Assembly: GCA_018266215.1 (NCBI GenBank)
Contig: JAFEAV010000007.1
Location: 1 to 64,000, forward strand
DNA: 64,000 nucleotides
Direction of reading: 5' to 3'
DNA from: Cyanobacteria bacterium SZAS LIN-3
GTDB lineage: Bacteria > Cyanobacteriota > Vampirovibrionia > Obscuribacterales > Obscuribacteraceae
Positions 17,466-25,185 of this stretch are shown here, one piece after another. The notes under the pieces were generated by a model that saw nothing but the letters and a program-made list of their open reading frames with translations, was not told where the DNA came from and made no database searches. The first letter of the stretch is position 1, and each line of letters opens with the position of its first letter. The position numbers and the translations under genes are program-made.

Positions 17466-19673
17466 CTACGACTCGATGATTACTTTTAATTGGCCGCTTT
17501 TGCGCAATATTTGACAAAACGTATTGCCGTTAACCGTTTCAAATGCAATGTCCAGCTCAGCCTGGCCTACTTTCAGTCGCCGGATAGTGACGTTGCCGAG
17601 CCAGGCGGGCAGACAGGGATCGACCACGCGCAGGATTTTGTTCCTGGCGTCGGGCTGGAAATTTGCACAGGCCGTCAGTGTTTGAAAGATGCTGCCGGCG
17701 GCCCAGGCCTGCGGGGAGCAGGAGACCGGGTAGTTGATTGGTTTGCTCCAATCTGTGCGTTCAAAGCCGCAGACCAGCTCAGGCAGTCGAAAGTCCTGTT
17801 GATTCTGGGCCACCGCCACCATGTCGCCCATGATTTTGTGGCCTTCTTTGATGCGCCCGATGCGGCGCAGCCCTTCGATGATTATGGCATTGTCGTGGGG
17901 CCAGACCGAGCCGTTGTGATAGCTGATCGGGTTGTAATAAGAAGCATTGGCCGAGAGGGTGCGCAGACCCCAGCCCGAGTCCATTTCGCGCGCCAGCAGC
18001 CTGTCGGCTACATGATTAGCGCTGTCATCTTCGATGATGCCGCTCCAGAGACAGTGCCCGGCGTTGGAGCTGACCGCCGTTACCTGGTTGCCTTCGCCGT
18101 CCAGTGCCAGAGCCGGAAATTGCAGCTCAGGCATCCAGAAATCGTTGAAAAAGCGGGCCTTGAGATCGCTGGCTTTGCGGCGCAGGGAGGCTGCCAGCTC
18201 CATGTTTCCCAGCGCCTGCGCCGTGTCGGCGACGGCAATTTGGGCGGCGTAGACATAGCCCTGGGCCTCGCAAAGCGCTATCGGTGGATTAGCTACGACG
18301 CCATTGGCCAGACTGATTGAATCCCCGGAGTCTTTCCACCCCTGATTTTCCAGGCCCTCTGAGCTTTCGCGCTTATAGGTGATATAGCCGTTAGGGCTGG
18401 CTTCTTCCAGCCAGCTCAGGGCGAGCAGGATGCGCGGCCAGAGTGTCTGGATGTATTCCATGTCTCCGGTCCACTCCAGATAGCGAGCTACCAGAGCCAG
18501 CCAGAGAGCTGTGGCGTCCACTGTGCCGTAGTATGGGGTATGGGGGATTAGCTTCAGTCTTGCCAGCTCGCCCAGGCGCAACTCGTGCATGATCTTGCCC
18601 GGTCTTTCGGCGCGGAATTCATCGACGATGGTGCCCTGGTACGCAGCCAGGATATCGATGCACTCACGTGCCAGGTCCGGGCGGAAAGGCAGCATTTGCC
18701 AGGCCACTATGGCGCTGTCCCGGCCAAAGACGGTGGAATACCAGGGAATGCCTGCCGCTATGCCGGTGCCCTGCGGGGTATTCTGACGCAGGATGTAGAG
18801 ATCTCGATAACCGCGGTCAAGGATGAAATTGACGATTCTATTGTCGGTGGTCACCGTTGTCTCGGCAAAGCGCCACTGGGCAAAAGCCTTATCCGAGTCG
18901 GCCAGCAGTGTGTTGAAATCGAGCTTGCGGTAGTCACCGCCACTGGTGACTCCGGCCGTGCGGGTGTAGATGTGCGTTTCTATCTCAAGCGGCTCTCGCA
19001 CAGGCAGAGTAAGTTTGAAGGTGGCCACTCCATCACTCAGTGTGTCCGGTCTGCGATTGCGAAATTCGACTATAGTTTCAATCAAACACTCATCCAGTCC
19101 GCGGTAAGCCAGGAAGATTTTGCTGTTCTGAGCATCATTCTTGGGCCGCATGCGCCTTCCTCTTTCCGCCCGGTTAAATCCGCGCACTTCAAACATGTCG
19201 GCAAAATCCGATTGATACCTGATGCACAGATCGAAAGTGACCGCTTCAGAGTGGAAATTTTCAATCACCAGTTTTTCGGCGACGACCTCGGAGAGCACCA
19301 CCTGACGCTGCACCATAATTTTTTGCTGCGGCAGCGTCGGCGTTTGTGGATTGGTGTAGAGGAAGCTGCCGGCATAGCCTTTTTCCACATCAAAGGAGAG
19401 CAGGGAAAGGGGCACGCCGTCGAGGGTCACCGACCATTCACTGAGGTGGCGGGTGTCGGAGCGATAGTAGCCGTAGCCGAGCGTATTGCAGGCCGGCACA
19501 TAGGCTTCGCTGTCCAGGATCATGAAGTCCCTGTCGTATTTGAGAATCAGGCGTGGATGAGCGGAGTCGGTGAGGACGAAGGGCATACCCTGACACATCG
19601 GTCTGGGGTCAACGATGTAGTCGCTGCCGTCGGCCGGAATATCCACGATTATGGGAGGCTCTAGTTCTTTCAT
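17466..19673 (-). CDS. Amylo-alpha-1,6-glucosidase / glycogen debranching-like enzyme
   Basis: Glycoside hydrolase of 735 residues. The N-terminal beta domain (about 30-220) carries the GDE_N_bis pattern (YYRSDTRHLSEW, LYTNP). The (alpha/alpha)6 barrel has VFGRDSAIVAWQML, HELRLGE, YYGTVDATALWLAL and the late SYHNGSVWPHDNAII, all typical of bacterial amylo-alpha-1,6-glucosidase-like proteins. Likely action is hydrolysis or rearrangement of alpha-glucans in the cytosol. It starts 11 nt after otsA and is the second gene of the operon, so it may release glucose units that feed trehalose synthesis or recycle its products. Confidence 0.88.
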   Translation of the reverse strand: MKELEPPIIVDIPADGSDYIVDPRPMCQGMPFVLTDSAHPRLILKYDRDFMILDSEAYVPACNTLGYGYYRSDTRHLSEWSVTLDGVPLSLLSFDVEKGYAGSFLYTNPQTPTLPQQKIMVQRQVVLSEVVAEKLVIENFHSEAVTFDLCIRYQSDFADMFEVRGFNRAERGRRMRPKNDAQNSKIFLAYRGLDECLIETIVEFRNRRPDTLSDGVATFKLTLPVREPLEIETHIYTRTAGVTSGGDYRKLDFNTLLADSDKAFAQWRFAETTVTTDNRIVNFILDRGYRDLYILRQNTPQGTGIAAGIPWYSTVFGRDSAIVAWQMLPFRPDLARECIDILAAYQGTIVDEFRAERPGKIMHELRLGELARLKLIPHTPYYGTVDATALWLALVARYLEWTGDMEYIQTLWPRILLALSWLEEASPNGYITYKRESSEGLENQGWKDSGDSISLANGVVANPPIALCEAQGYVYAAQIAVADTAQALGNMELAASLRRKASDLKARFFNDFWMPELQFPALALDGEGNQVTAVSSNAGHCLWSGIIEDDSANHVADRLLAREMDSGWGLRTLSANASYYNPISYHNGSVWPHDNAIIIEGLRRIGRIKEGHKIMGDMVAVAQNQQDFRLPELVCGFERTDWSKPINYPVSCSPQAWAAGSIFQTLTACANFQPDARNKILRVVDPCLPAWLGNVTIRRLKVGQAELDIAFETVNGNTFCQILRKSGQLKVIIES

Positions 19674-19684
19674 CTAAATTAACT

Positions 19685-21148
19685 TCAGCCCGCTGAGCCC
19701 CTCAGCAGCAAAAGTTCTCCACTCTCCGCCTGGTTCGCCGCCGGACGCCTGGGGAAGGAGACGACGACCTGATCGCTGCGGGTACCGGCTTCGAATTTTC
19801 TCCACCAGGTCTTCAGTGTATTGGCCCGGATGATCGCTTTCATTTTTTGCAGTCTCTCAGTTCTTTCACCTAGAGGCATTTTGAGCGCGGCTTCTATTTG
19901 TCCGGCCATGACCTCGGCATCAAGTGAGGGCAGAGGCACCGTATTGTTGCCGATCTCATGCCAGACCCCTGCGCCCGGGCTGAGAATGAGGGAGCCTTTG
20001 CTGGAACAGACGGCAAATTCTTTGGCCGTAAGATTGAGGCCATCGCGCACCGGATTTATGAGCATTGAATCGGCTTTACTGTAAAGCCAGGCCAAGACTT
20101 TTGGCGGCACGGGCTTATCCAGCCAGCTGATCGGCTGCCATCTTGGATTTGAATCCAGGGTGCGATGGCGTCCTGCTTCTTGCATATGCGAGCGCCAGCG
20201 AGCGTTAATCTGCTCGGCGCGTTTGCGGCATTTTTCCCAGTATTTATCGAAGGCGGGCAGGCCTGTTCTGGTCGGCTGACAGACCTGGACAAAGGTTGTT
20301 TCGCCCAGGCGGTGCGGGTTTTGTTCAAAGAAGGTGTCTATGGCGTTGAGTCTTTCCATTACAGCTTTTGTATAATCGGCGCGGTCGACCGAAAGGACAA
20401 AACGACAGGGGATCTTTTCGCGCACGTCGAGATCTTTGTGCACCGGGCTTGATTCAATCGCAGTCTGGGCCCAGAAGCGAAAATCAAGACCCAGGGGCAG
20501 GGCCGTGAGTTCGGTTACTCTGGACGGGTCGCGTCTGTTGACTATGCTCATGCTCTCAGTATCGACGGCGTAGCCGGGCAGATGCTCCTCGACAAAGTTG
20601 AGGAAGTTCAGGGCGTATTCTTCGGTGTGGAAGCCCAGACGCCTTGCGCCCAGTAAGCCCTCGGCGATGGCGGCGATGTGGGGAGCGTGCTCGGCCGAGA
20701 CCGACGTGGGCCATGGCACGTGCCAGAAAAGTATTATCTTCATGGCCTGGGATCGGGCGATGAGACCGGTGGCCAGGGCCAGTTGATAGTCGTTGACGAA
20801 GCACAGATCTGACTTGAGGGTGCCGGAGCGCAGTATCTGTCTGGCGAAACGCGTGTTGAAAATTTGATAGAGCACGCGATCTCGCTCATTGTAGGTGGCG
20901 TGCTCGGGCAGATCGTGCAGAATGGGCCAGATGAAGCTGTTGCAATAACTGTAGTGCCCATCAATTACGGCCTGCGGTAATTTATTGACGGATATGGGAG
21001 CAGAGCCGGCGCTTTCGCGCGTCTCCATGCTGCAGCCGTCCATGTACCACCAGCGCTGATTGCCGTCAGCGCAGGTTTCGATAATTCTTGCCAGGGCGGA
21101 TGAGACACCGCCGGCGGTGGAGGGGCCTCGATACGACAAAATGTTCAT
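19685..21148 (-). CDS. otsA: Trehalose-6-phosphate synthase, GT20 family
   Basis: GT-B retaining glycosyltransferase of 487 residues, joining glucose from a nucleotide-sugar to glucose-6-phosphate. Motifs of GT20 include FVNDYQLALATGLI, FWHVPWPT, LGFHTEEYALNFL, SVDRADYTKAVMERL and RDGLNLTAKEFAVC (in OtsA the last is RDGMNLVAKE). The N-terminus is shortened and atypical, lacking the usual GGL loop; GPSTAGGVSSAL may serve. Glucosylglycerol-phosphate synthases belong to the same family, so the acceptor could differ, but the presence of otsB in the operon favours trehalose. A palindrome lies 125 nt upstream. Confidence 0.88.
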   Translation of the reverse strand: MNILSYRGPSTAGGVSSALARIIETCADGNQRWWYMDGCSMETRESAGSAPISVNKLPQAVIDGHYSYCNSFIWPILHDLPEHATYNERDRVLYQIFNTRFARQILRSGTLKSDLCFVNDYQLALATGLIARSQAMKIILFWHVPWPTSVSAEHAPHIAAIAEGLLGARRLGFHTEEYALNFLNFVEEHLPGYAVDTESMSIVNRRDPSRVTELTALPLGLDFRFWAQTAIESSPVHKDLDVREKIPCRFVLSVDRADYTKAVMERLNAIDTFFEQNPHRLGETTFVQVCQPTRTGLPAFDKYWEKCRKRAEQINARWRSHMQEAGRHRTLDSNPRWQPISWLDKPVPPKVLAWLYSKADSMLINPVRDGLNLTAKEFAVCSSKGSLILSPGAGVWHEIGNNTVPLPSLDAEVMAGQIEAALKMPLGERTERLQKMKAIIRANTLKTWWRKFEAGTRSDQVVVSFPRRPAANQAESGELLLLRGSAG

Positions 21149-21272
21149 AGTCGTCCTTTCGACTCTCTGGGGGAGTCGACTGAGTGAATATGCGTTGTTT
21201 CGAAGAGCAAATTATGCTGAGAATGCGTTCTGCGATTCTTCAGGTCTAAATGGAACGACGGGCATTTTGGGG

Positions 21273-21284
21273 GCTGGTTCCAGC
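21273..21284. promoter_or_regulatory. Palindrome GCTGGTTCCAGC, copy 2
   Basis: Exact second copy of the 12-bp palindrome also found before xfp. It lies 125 nt upstream of the otsA start, in the 228-nt gap that separates the trehalose operon from the CsbD gene, followed on the plus strand by a T-rich stretch. Possible operator shared by the two carbon-metabolism operons. Confidence 0.35.
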
Positions 21285-21321
21285 AATTTTTGAATTTTTC
21301 AAATTTATCTGTTTTCATCAA

Positions 21322-21357
21322 AATGAGAAGACCGCGCCTGAACGCGATCTTCTCATT
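21322..21357 (-). terminator. Intrinsic terminator after the CsbD gene
   Basis: A 15-bp stem with one mismatch (AATGAGAAGACCGCG at 21322-21336 against 21343-21357) and a 6-nt loop, 20 nt beyond the CsbD stop. Read on the minus strand the stem ends in a short T-run (CATTTTG). It probably ends transcription of the small stress gene cluster. Confidence 0.75.
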
Positions 21358-21376
21358 CCGTTTTCAGGTGAAAGGC

Positions 21377-21577
21377 TTAGTTAAGCGAATTGCAGAAGTC
21401 GGCCAGTTCTTTTTCAGCCTGTTCTTTTGCGCAGCCGTAACGTTCTTGAATGCGTCCGGCCAATTCTTCCCGCTTTCCCTCGATCACTTTCAGATCGTCA
21501 TCGGTTAGTTTGCCCCATTTAGCTTTCACTTTGCCTTCGAGCTGTTTCCAGTTGCCTTTCAATTGATCCTTATTCAT
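21377..21577 (-). CDS. CsbD-family stress protein
   Basis: Small soluble protein of 66 residues with the CsbD signature: MNKDQLKGNWKQLEGKVK, then KWGKLTDDDL and a helical end KEQAEKELADF. The start at 21577 is fixed by AGGAGG eight nt upstream; the frame is open further upstream but without a ribosome site. In other bacteria CsbD proteins are induced by general or osmotic stress; the molecular role is not known. It is the last gene of the stress cluster and is followed by a terminator. Confidence 0.93.
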   Translation of the reverse strand: MNKDQLKGNWKQLEGKVKAKWGKLTDDDLKVIEGKREELAGRIQERYGCAKEQAEKELADFCNSLN

Positions 21578-21626
21578 AATGTGAACCTCCTCGGTTTGTT
21601 TGGATTGAAGTAAAACTATGGACGCG

Positions 21627-22529
21627 CTAGTTGACTTTGATGCCGATGCGGGCGCGTTTTTCATTAATGGAAGCAATGTCCCGTTCCATGGCGGTCTGGA
21701 CCTTGTCTAGCTTCTCTGTAATCAGTTTTTGTTTCGATTCTTTGATCTTGCCGCCCTTTGTGTATCTGGCTTGCATTGAGCTGATTTCGTTCAGGTCATG
21801 TTTGAGATCAGCCACCTGATTGTTGGAGAGGCGACCTGCGGCATATTCGCTGTCTATCCGTCTTTGCAGTTGCAAATTGCGTCCGCCGTAGGAGTCGATA
21901 AACATAATCTGACCCTCGCTGGATATGAATCTGGCGCCCACCAGGGGAGTGTAAGTAACCGTGCGAGAGAAGGGCATCAGCCTGTCGCCCAGATCATTGA
22001 GCTGGACGGCTAGAGAAAGCTCCTCGGCGTAGGTCAGCGGACGGCCGGAGCTTTTATAAGCCACCGTCTGGGCATTGATTCTGTCCAGTGCTTCTCGCAG
22101 CGCCAGGATCGTGGCGGCATCATAATTGCCGCGGGTGCTGAGCTCGGCAATGACTCGGTCAAATTCGGCCCGACGGCTGTCGATTGACGACAGGAGTGGA
22201 TCATAGACCGGCGCTGAGGACAGGGCGACTAGGTTGCCGGCGGCATCGAAAGTGGCTACAGCTCTGTTTGAATTGCTGTCGATCACAATCATGCCGGGAG
22301 AGAGCGGGAAATCGGCTCTTTTGACAATCGGATCGTAGACCCCGCGAGTCGCACCGGTGATCGGATCGATCACCACATAGGTTGTGCCCACAGGGAGCAT
22401 TAGTGGATCTGTCGTCACAGTGGTTGTCTTGACGGTTGTAGTTTCAACCTGGGCCAGAGCAGCGCCAGCAGCTCCAAGTAACAGGCCTCCTGCCAGTAAT
22501 GATGGCATTATTCTTCTTGCGTAACTCAC
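21627..22529 (-). CDS. Secreted hypothetical protein, stress cluster
   Basis: Exported protein of 300 residues. The signal peptide (MSYARRIMPSLLAGG, then GAAGAALAQ) is followed by a Thr/Val stretch (VETTTVKTTTVTTD) and a beta-rich part with VVIDPITGA and VIDSNSNRAV. The C-terminal 160 residues are long helices. The start is a GTG whose ribosome site AAGGAG lies inside the end of the preceding gene, with a 4-nt overlap (GTGA), so translation is coupled. I recognise no family. It probably acts in the periplasm or at the envelope. Confidence 0.7.
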   Translation of the reverse strand: MSYARRIMPSLLAGGLLLGAAGAALAQVETTTVKTTTVTTDPLMLPVGTTYVVIDPITGATRGVYDPIVKRADFPLSPGMIVIDSNSNRAVATFDAAGNLVALSSAPVYDPLLSSIDSRRAEFDRVIAELSTRGNYDAATILALREALDRINAQTVAYKSSGRPLTYAEELSLAVQLNDLGDRLMPFSRTVTYTPLVGARFISSEGQIMFIDSYGGRNLQLQRRIDSEYAAGRLSNNQVADLKHDLNEISSMQARYTKGGKIKESKQKLITEKLDKVQTAMERDIASINEKRARIGIKVN

Positions 22530-23176
22530 GATATTTCTCCTTCTGTAATTTTTATGGCGTTTGCTCGTACTTCCAGAGCCTGTGCCTCATCTTCGCGATG
22601 CTGAATGGCGACTACGGCGGCTAGTTTGTGTAGAGCTCTGCCCACCTCCGGGTGTGCGCTTCCTAGGAGTTCTTCCAATCCAGTGACCAATTTTCTGTAG
22701 AGTTCTTCCGCTTCGGAGAAGTGCTCCTGCAGCATCAGGTCATTAGCGCGGTCGGCGACGCACTGCACGGCATTGAGAGTGTCCTTGGCGCGGGCGACTA
22801 CATAAGGATTTTCGTCCTGGGCCAGAGTTTCTAAAATGGGCACCGGCGTGTCAGGGTTTTCGGCCAGCCGGTAACGTACATCCGGATTCTCATCGCAGGC
22901 CAGTGATTCCAGAGTGGGGGCCGGGGTGCTGGAATTCTCGGCTACAGCGATGCGTACTTCCGCCGAGTCGTTCATTGACAATTTATCGAGAGTTTCGGCC
23001 GGAGTGTTTGGGTTTTCAGCCACGCGTGCCTGTAGCTCGTCGTTTTTAACACCGCCAAGTTTTTCCAGTACTTCGGGCTTGGCTTCGGGATGCGACGCCA
23101 GCCTTTGCTTGGCCAGGGTGTGTTGGGTCACGACCGGTTCGTTTGCGCTATTAGCTGTGGTCGGCTTAGTGTCCAT
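22526..23176 (-). CDS. LRV/HEAT-like repeat protein with TPR-like end
   Basis: Soluble protein of 216 residues. Residues about 25-135 hold four 24-residue units of leucine-rich-variant type (ARVAENPNTPAETLDKL, IAVAENSSTPAPTLESLA, YRLAENPDTPVPILETLA), where the ENPxTP core is strictly kept. Residues 140-210 form two helix pairs similar to tetratricopeptide repeats (EHFSEAEELYRKLV). The fold suggests a protein-binding scaffold. It starts three nt after the GlsB-like gene and overlaps the next gene by 4 nt, so all three are one operon. Confidence 0.78.
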   Translation of the reverse strand: MDTKPTTANSANEPVVTQHTLAKQRLASHPEAKPEVLEKLGGVKNDELQARVAENPNTPAETLDKLSMNDSAEVRIAVAENSSTPAPTLESLACDENPDVRYRLAENPDTPVPILETLAQDENPYVVARAKDTLNAVQCVADRANDLMLQEHFSEAEELYRKLVTGLEELLGSAHPEVGRALHKLAAVVAIQHREDEAQALEVRANAIKITEGEIS

Positions 23177-23179
23177 GGC

Positions 23180-23446
23180 CTAGACGCTCCGTCCGTGAAA
23201 TCCACGCGATGCAAGCGTGAAAAGGAAGACGAAAATGGCCGAGCCCAGGATGCAGGGTATCAGAGCTACACCCTCGACTGCCGGTCCGAAGCTGCCGAAG
23301 AGGTTACCGCCCAGCCAGGCACCGAGGATGCCGACAATGGCGCTGGTGAAAAATCCGCCTGGCACTGCATTCGGTACCAAGCGCTCGGCCAGAAAGGCGC
23401 ATACTGCGGCGACCATTAGAAAAAGAATAAAGCTTAGTATAGACAT
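23180..23446 (-). CDS. GlsB/YeaQ/YmgE-family membrane protein
   Basis: Small inner-membrane protein of 88 residues with three apolar helices and the Gly-rich family motifs PGGFFTSAIVGILGAWLGG and GSAIFVFLF. The ATG at 23446 has GGAGGG seven nt upstream; a longer open frame upstream overlaps the neighbour and is rejected. Relatives are stress-induced (transglycosylase-associated family), with no proven biochemical activity. The C-terminus RGFHGRSV is basic. Confidence 0.88.
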   Translation of the reverse strand: MSILSFILFLMVAAVCAFLAERLVPNAVPGGFFTSAIVGILGAWLGGNLFGSFGPAVEGVALIPCILGSAIFVFLFTLASRGFHGRSV

Positions 23447-23495
23447 TGTAGTTCCCTCCAACAATTCGCTTGTGGCGATTTTTTGCATGCTTCCC

Positions 23496-23528
23496 GGCAG
23501 AGACTGGGGGAGACCCACAGTCTCTGCC
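23496..23528 (-). terminator. Hairpin after the glycine-zipper gene
   Basis: A perfect 11-bp stem (GGCAGAGACTG at 23496-23506 with CAGTCTCTGCC at 23518-23528), 10 nt beyond the stop of the glycine-zipper gene. No T-run follows, so it could attenuate rather than fully stop transcription into the GlsB-like gene, or stabilise the upstream mRNA. Confidence 0.5.
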
Positions 23529-23537
23529 GTTCGGAAG

Positions 23538-24062
23538 TTAGCGTGTTTTGACTTTCTCTTCGCCGGTACGTTTGATGTCTTTTGCTCCGGCTGCTTTGAA
23601 GATTTCTTCAGCACGTTTTGCCTGGGCGTTATCCTCGGTGTGTACCGAAATGAGGACGTTGCCTTCGTTGAGCTTGCCTTCATATTGTTTGGCTTCCCAC
23701 TCGGGCATACCCAGGCCGATGAGGCCGCCGACCACGCCACCACCGGCGGCGCCAATTGCGGCCCCGCCCAGCGCGGCCATGATGGGGCCGGCGGCTACGA
23801 AAGGTCCGACACCTGGGATAGCCAGTGCGCCAATACCAGCCAGCCAACCGAGAGCGCCACCAACGACGGCACCGGTACCGGCACCAGTAGAAGTGCCTTC
23901 CGGTGCTTTGCTGTGCTTCTCATGGCCCATATCTCTTACGCCCGTGGTGTCGGGCATGAGAATGGAAATATCTGAGGGGAAAAATCCAGCGGTTCTCAGT
24001 GAATCGACGATGTTCTCGGCTTGCGATTCGGTGGGAACGATACAAATTACTGCTTCTTTCAT
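23538..24062 (-). CDS. Glycine-zipper stress protein
   Basis: Protein of 174 residues. The N-terminus (EAVICIVPTESQAENIVDSLRTAGF) and C-terminus (VLISVHTEDNAQAKRAEEIF) form an alpha/beta domain like general stress protein 17M/YflT. Between them, residues about 60-120 are an insertion of Gly/Ala helices (GAGTGAVVGGALGWLAG, GGAAIGAAGGGVVGGLIG) with glycine-zipper spacing that can insert into membranes. AAAGG lies eight nt before the ATG. It belongs to the small stress cluster; relatives occur beside BON and GlsB genes in many bacteria. Confidence 0.82.
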   Translation of the reverse strand: MKEAVICIVPTESQAENIVDSLRTAGFFPSDISILMPDTTGVRDMGHEKHSKAPEGTSTGAGTGAVVGGALGWLAGIGALAIPGVGPFVAAGPIMAALGGAAIGAAGGGVVGGLIGLGMPEWEAKQYEGKLNEGNVLISVHTEDNAQAKRAEEIFKAAGAKDIKRTGEEKVKTR

Positions 24063-24110
24063 AATATAAACCTTTATAAGTGTAGTGTGGAGAGGATGTC
24101 TCTGGGGGAC

Positions 24111-24530
24111 TTAGCGTTGGCTGTTGTGCCCTTTGACTTCGAGTTGGTTCGTATAGTTGCTTACGCCGTTGCAGCCCTTAACCAGGCTGTCGATCGTGGC
24201 TTTTTCACTGTCGTTTTCGACGGGGCCGCGCAATGTCACCGCACCATTTTTGGTGATTATTTTTACGTTCTGCGCATTCATTGATAGACCTTTGGTGTCC
24301 ATAATTGCTTTGCGCAGAGTGCGGGTTATCTCGACGTCCGACGTCTTGTTGGACGCCTTGTCGGCGGTCAGAGTATCGAGGTCTTTGTCGCGTCTGTTTT
24401 TGCTCGTATTGTCGGGAGCAGTCATTTGAGATTTGTCGAGCTTTTCCTGCTCGGACTCTTTGGCAATGGTTGCTTGCTGCACGCATGCGCACGCAACTAC
24501 AAGGGCCGTTAGCCCCAATAGTTTTTTCAT
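24111..24530 (-). CDS. Exported BON-domain protein
   Basis: Periplasmic or envelope protein of 139 residues. The signal peptide is MKKLLGLTALVVACACVQQ; the Cys residues could allow lipidation, but no clean lipobox is seen. A charged linker rich in Lys/Asp follows. The BON domain (about 68-134) has IMDTKGLSMNAQNVKIITKNG, VTLRGPVENDSEKA and the conserved Gly near VKGCNGVSN. BON domains bind membranes or periplasmic partners, and OsmY-like members are osmotically induced. AAGGAG lies seven nt before the start. First gene of the stress cluster. Confidence 0.88.
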   Translation of the reverse strand: MKKLLGLTALVVACACVQQATIAKESEQEKLDKSQMTAPDNTSKNRRDKDLDTLTADKASNKTSDVEITRTLRKAIMDTKGLSMNAQNVKIITKNGAVTLRGPVENDSEKATIDSLVKGCNGVSNYTNQLEVKGHNSQR

Positions 24531-24659
24531 TTTTCACTCCTTATTTCTTGACCATGCTCAATCAGATCGTTGAACAGATCCGACGCTCGGCCTGTTGTTT
24601 TTGGCCGGACCGTATGGTCCTCTGCCCAAGACGACCTACCGTTTGCGGCAAAGTTCCCG

Positions 24660-25073
24660 TCAGGAAATCTGCTCTTTCAGCACGCTTAGATTTGGATGGA
24701 AAGGGTCGAAGACCCAGCGCAGAAGCATCTTGCGCAGATCTCGGATGTCATAGGGCTTGCTCAAATAATCATCCATTCCTGCTTTCAGGCATGCTTCTCG
24801 CTGGTCAATCATGGCTGTTAGAGCGATGATCGGAGTATAGGTGTCTTTGGCTTTCTCAATTTGTCTCAGACGTTTGGCGCATTCAAAACCATCCATGCCC
24901 GGCAGCATCAGGTCGAGCAAAATGGCATCGTACCTTGTGTATGCGGCTGCAGCCAGAGCTTCTTCGGCGGAAGCCGCGATCTGTGCGCGGTAGCCGAATT
25001 TTGCAAGAAGTTTTTTCAGAATGTACTGAGAAGTTATATTGTCTTCTACAACCAAAATGCTGCGACTGTTCAT
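24660..25073 (-). CDS. Single-domain response regulator (CheY-like)
   Basis: Receiver-only protein of 137 residues: ILVVEDN acidic pocket, phospho-acceptor in AILLDLMLPGMDGF, Thr in IALTAM and Lys in DDYLSKPYD. The start at 25073 is chosen because GGAG lies nine nt upstream; alternative ATG at 25088. It has no output domain, so it works through a partner, for example a hybrid kinase or Hpt protein. It lies 112 nt beyond the end of the giant glucan synthase gene; a palindrome GCGCTATAGCGC is in that gap at 25171-25182. Confidence 0.9.
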   Translation of the reverse strand: MNSRSILVVEDNITSQYILKKLLAKFGYRAQIAASAEEALAAAAYTRYDAILLDLMLPGMDGFECAKRLRQIEKAKDTYTPIIALTAMIDQREACLKAGMDDYLSKPYDIRDLRKMLLRWVFDPFHPNLSVLKEQIS

Positions 25074-25185
25074 TTGCGTAGGCTCCATCCGTTGTTGGCA
25101 ACGCCCTGAGTAATAGTGGCAACGACTTCCATCCGGGCCTGTTAGTTCCCCCGCAGTCAAACTCTAAGGAGCGCTATAGCGCCGT

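Noticed and set aside
23217..23975. Plus-strand open frame of 252 codons
   Set aside because: Antisense to the GlsB-like and glycine-zipper genes; composition follows their codons.
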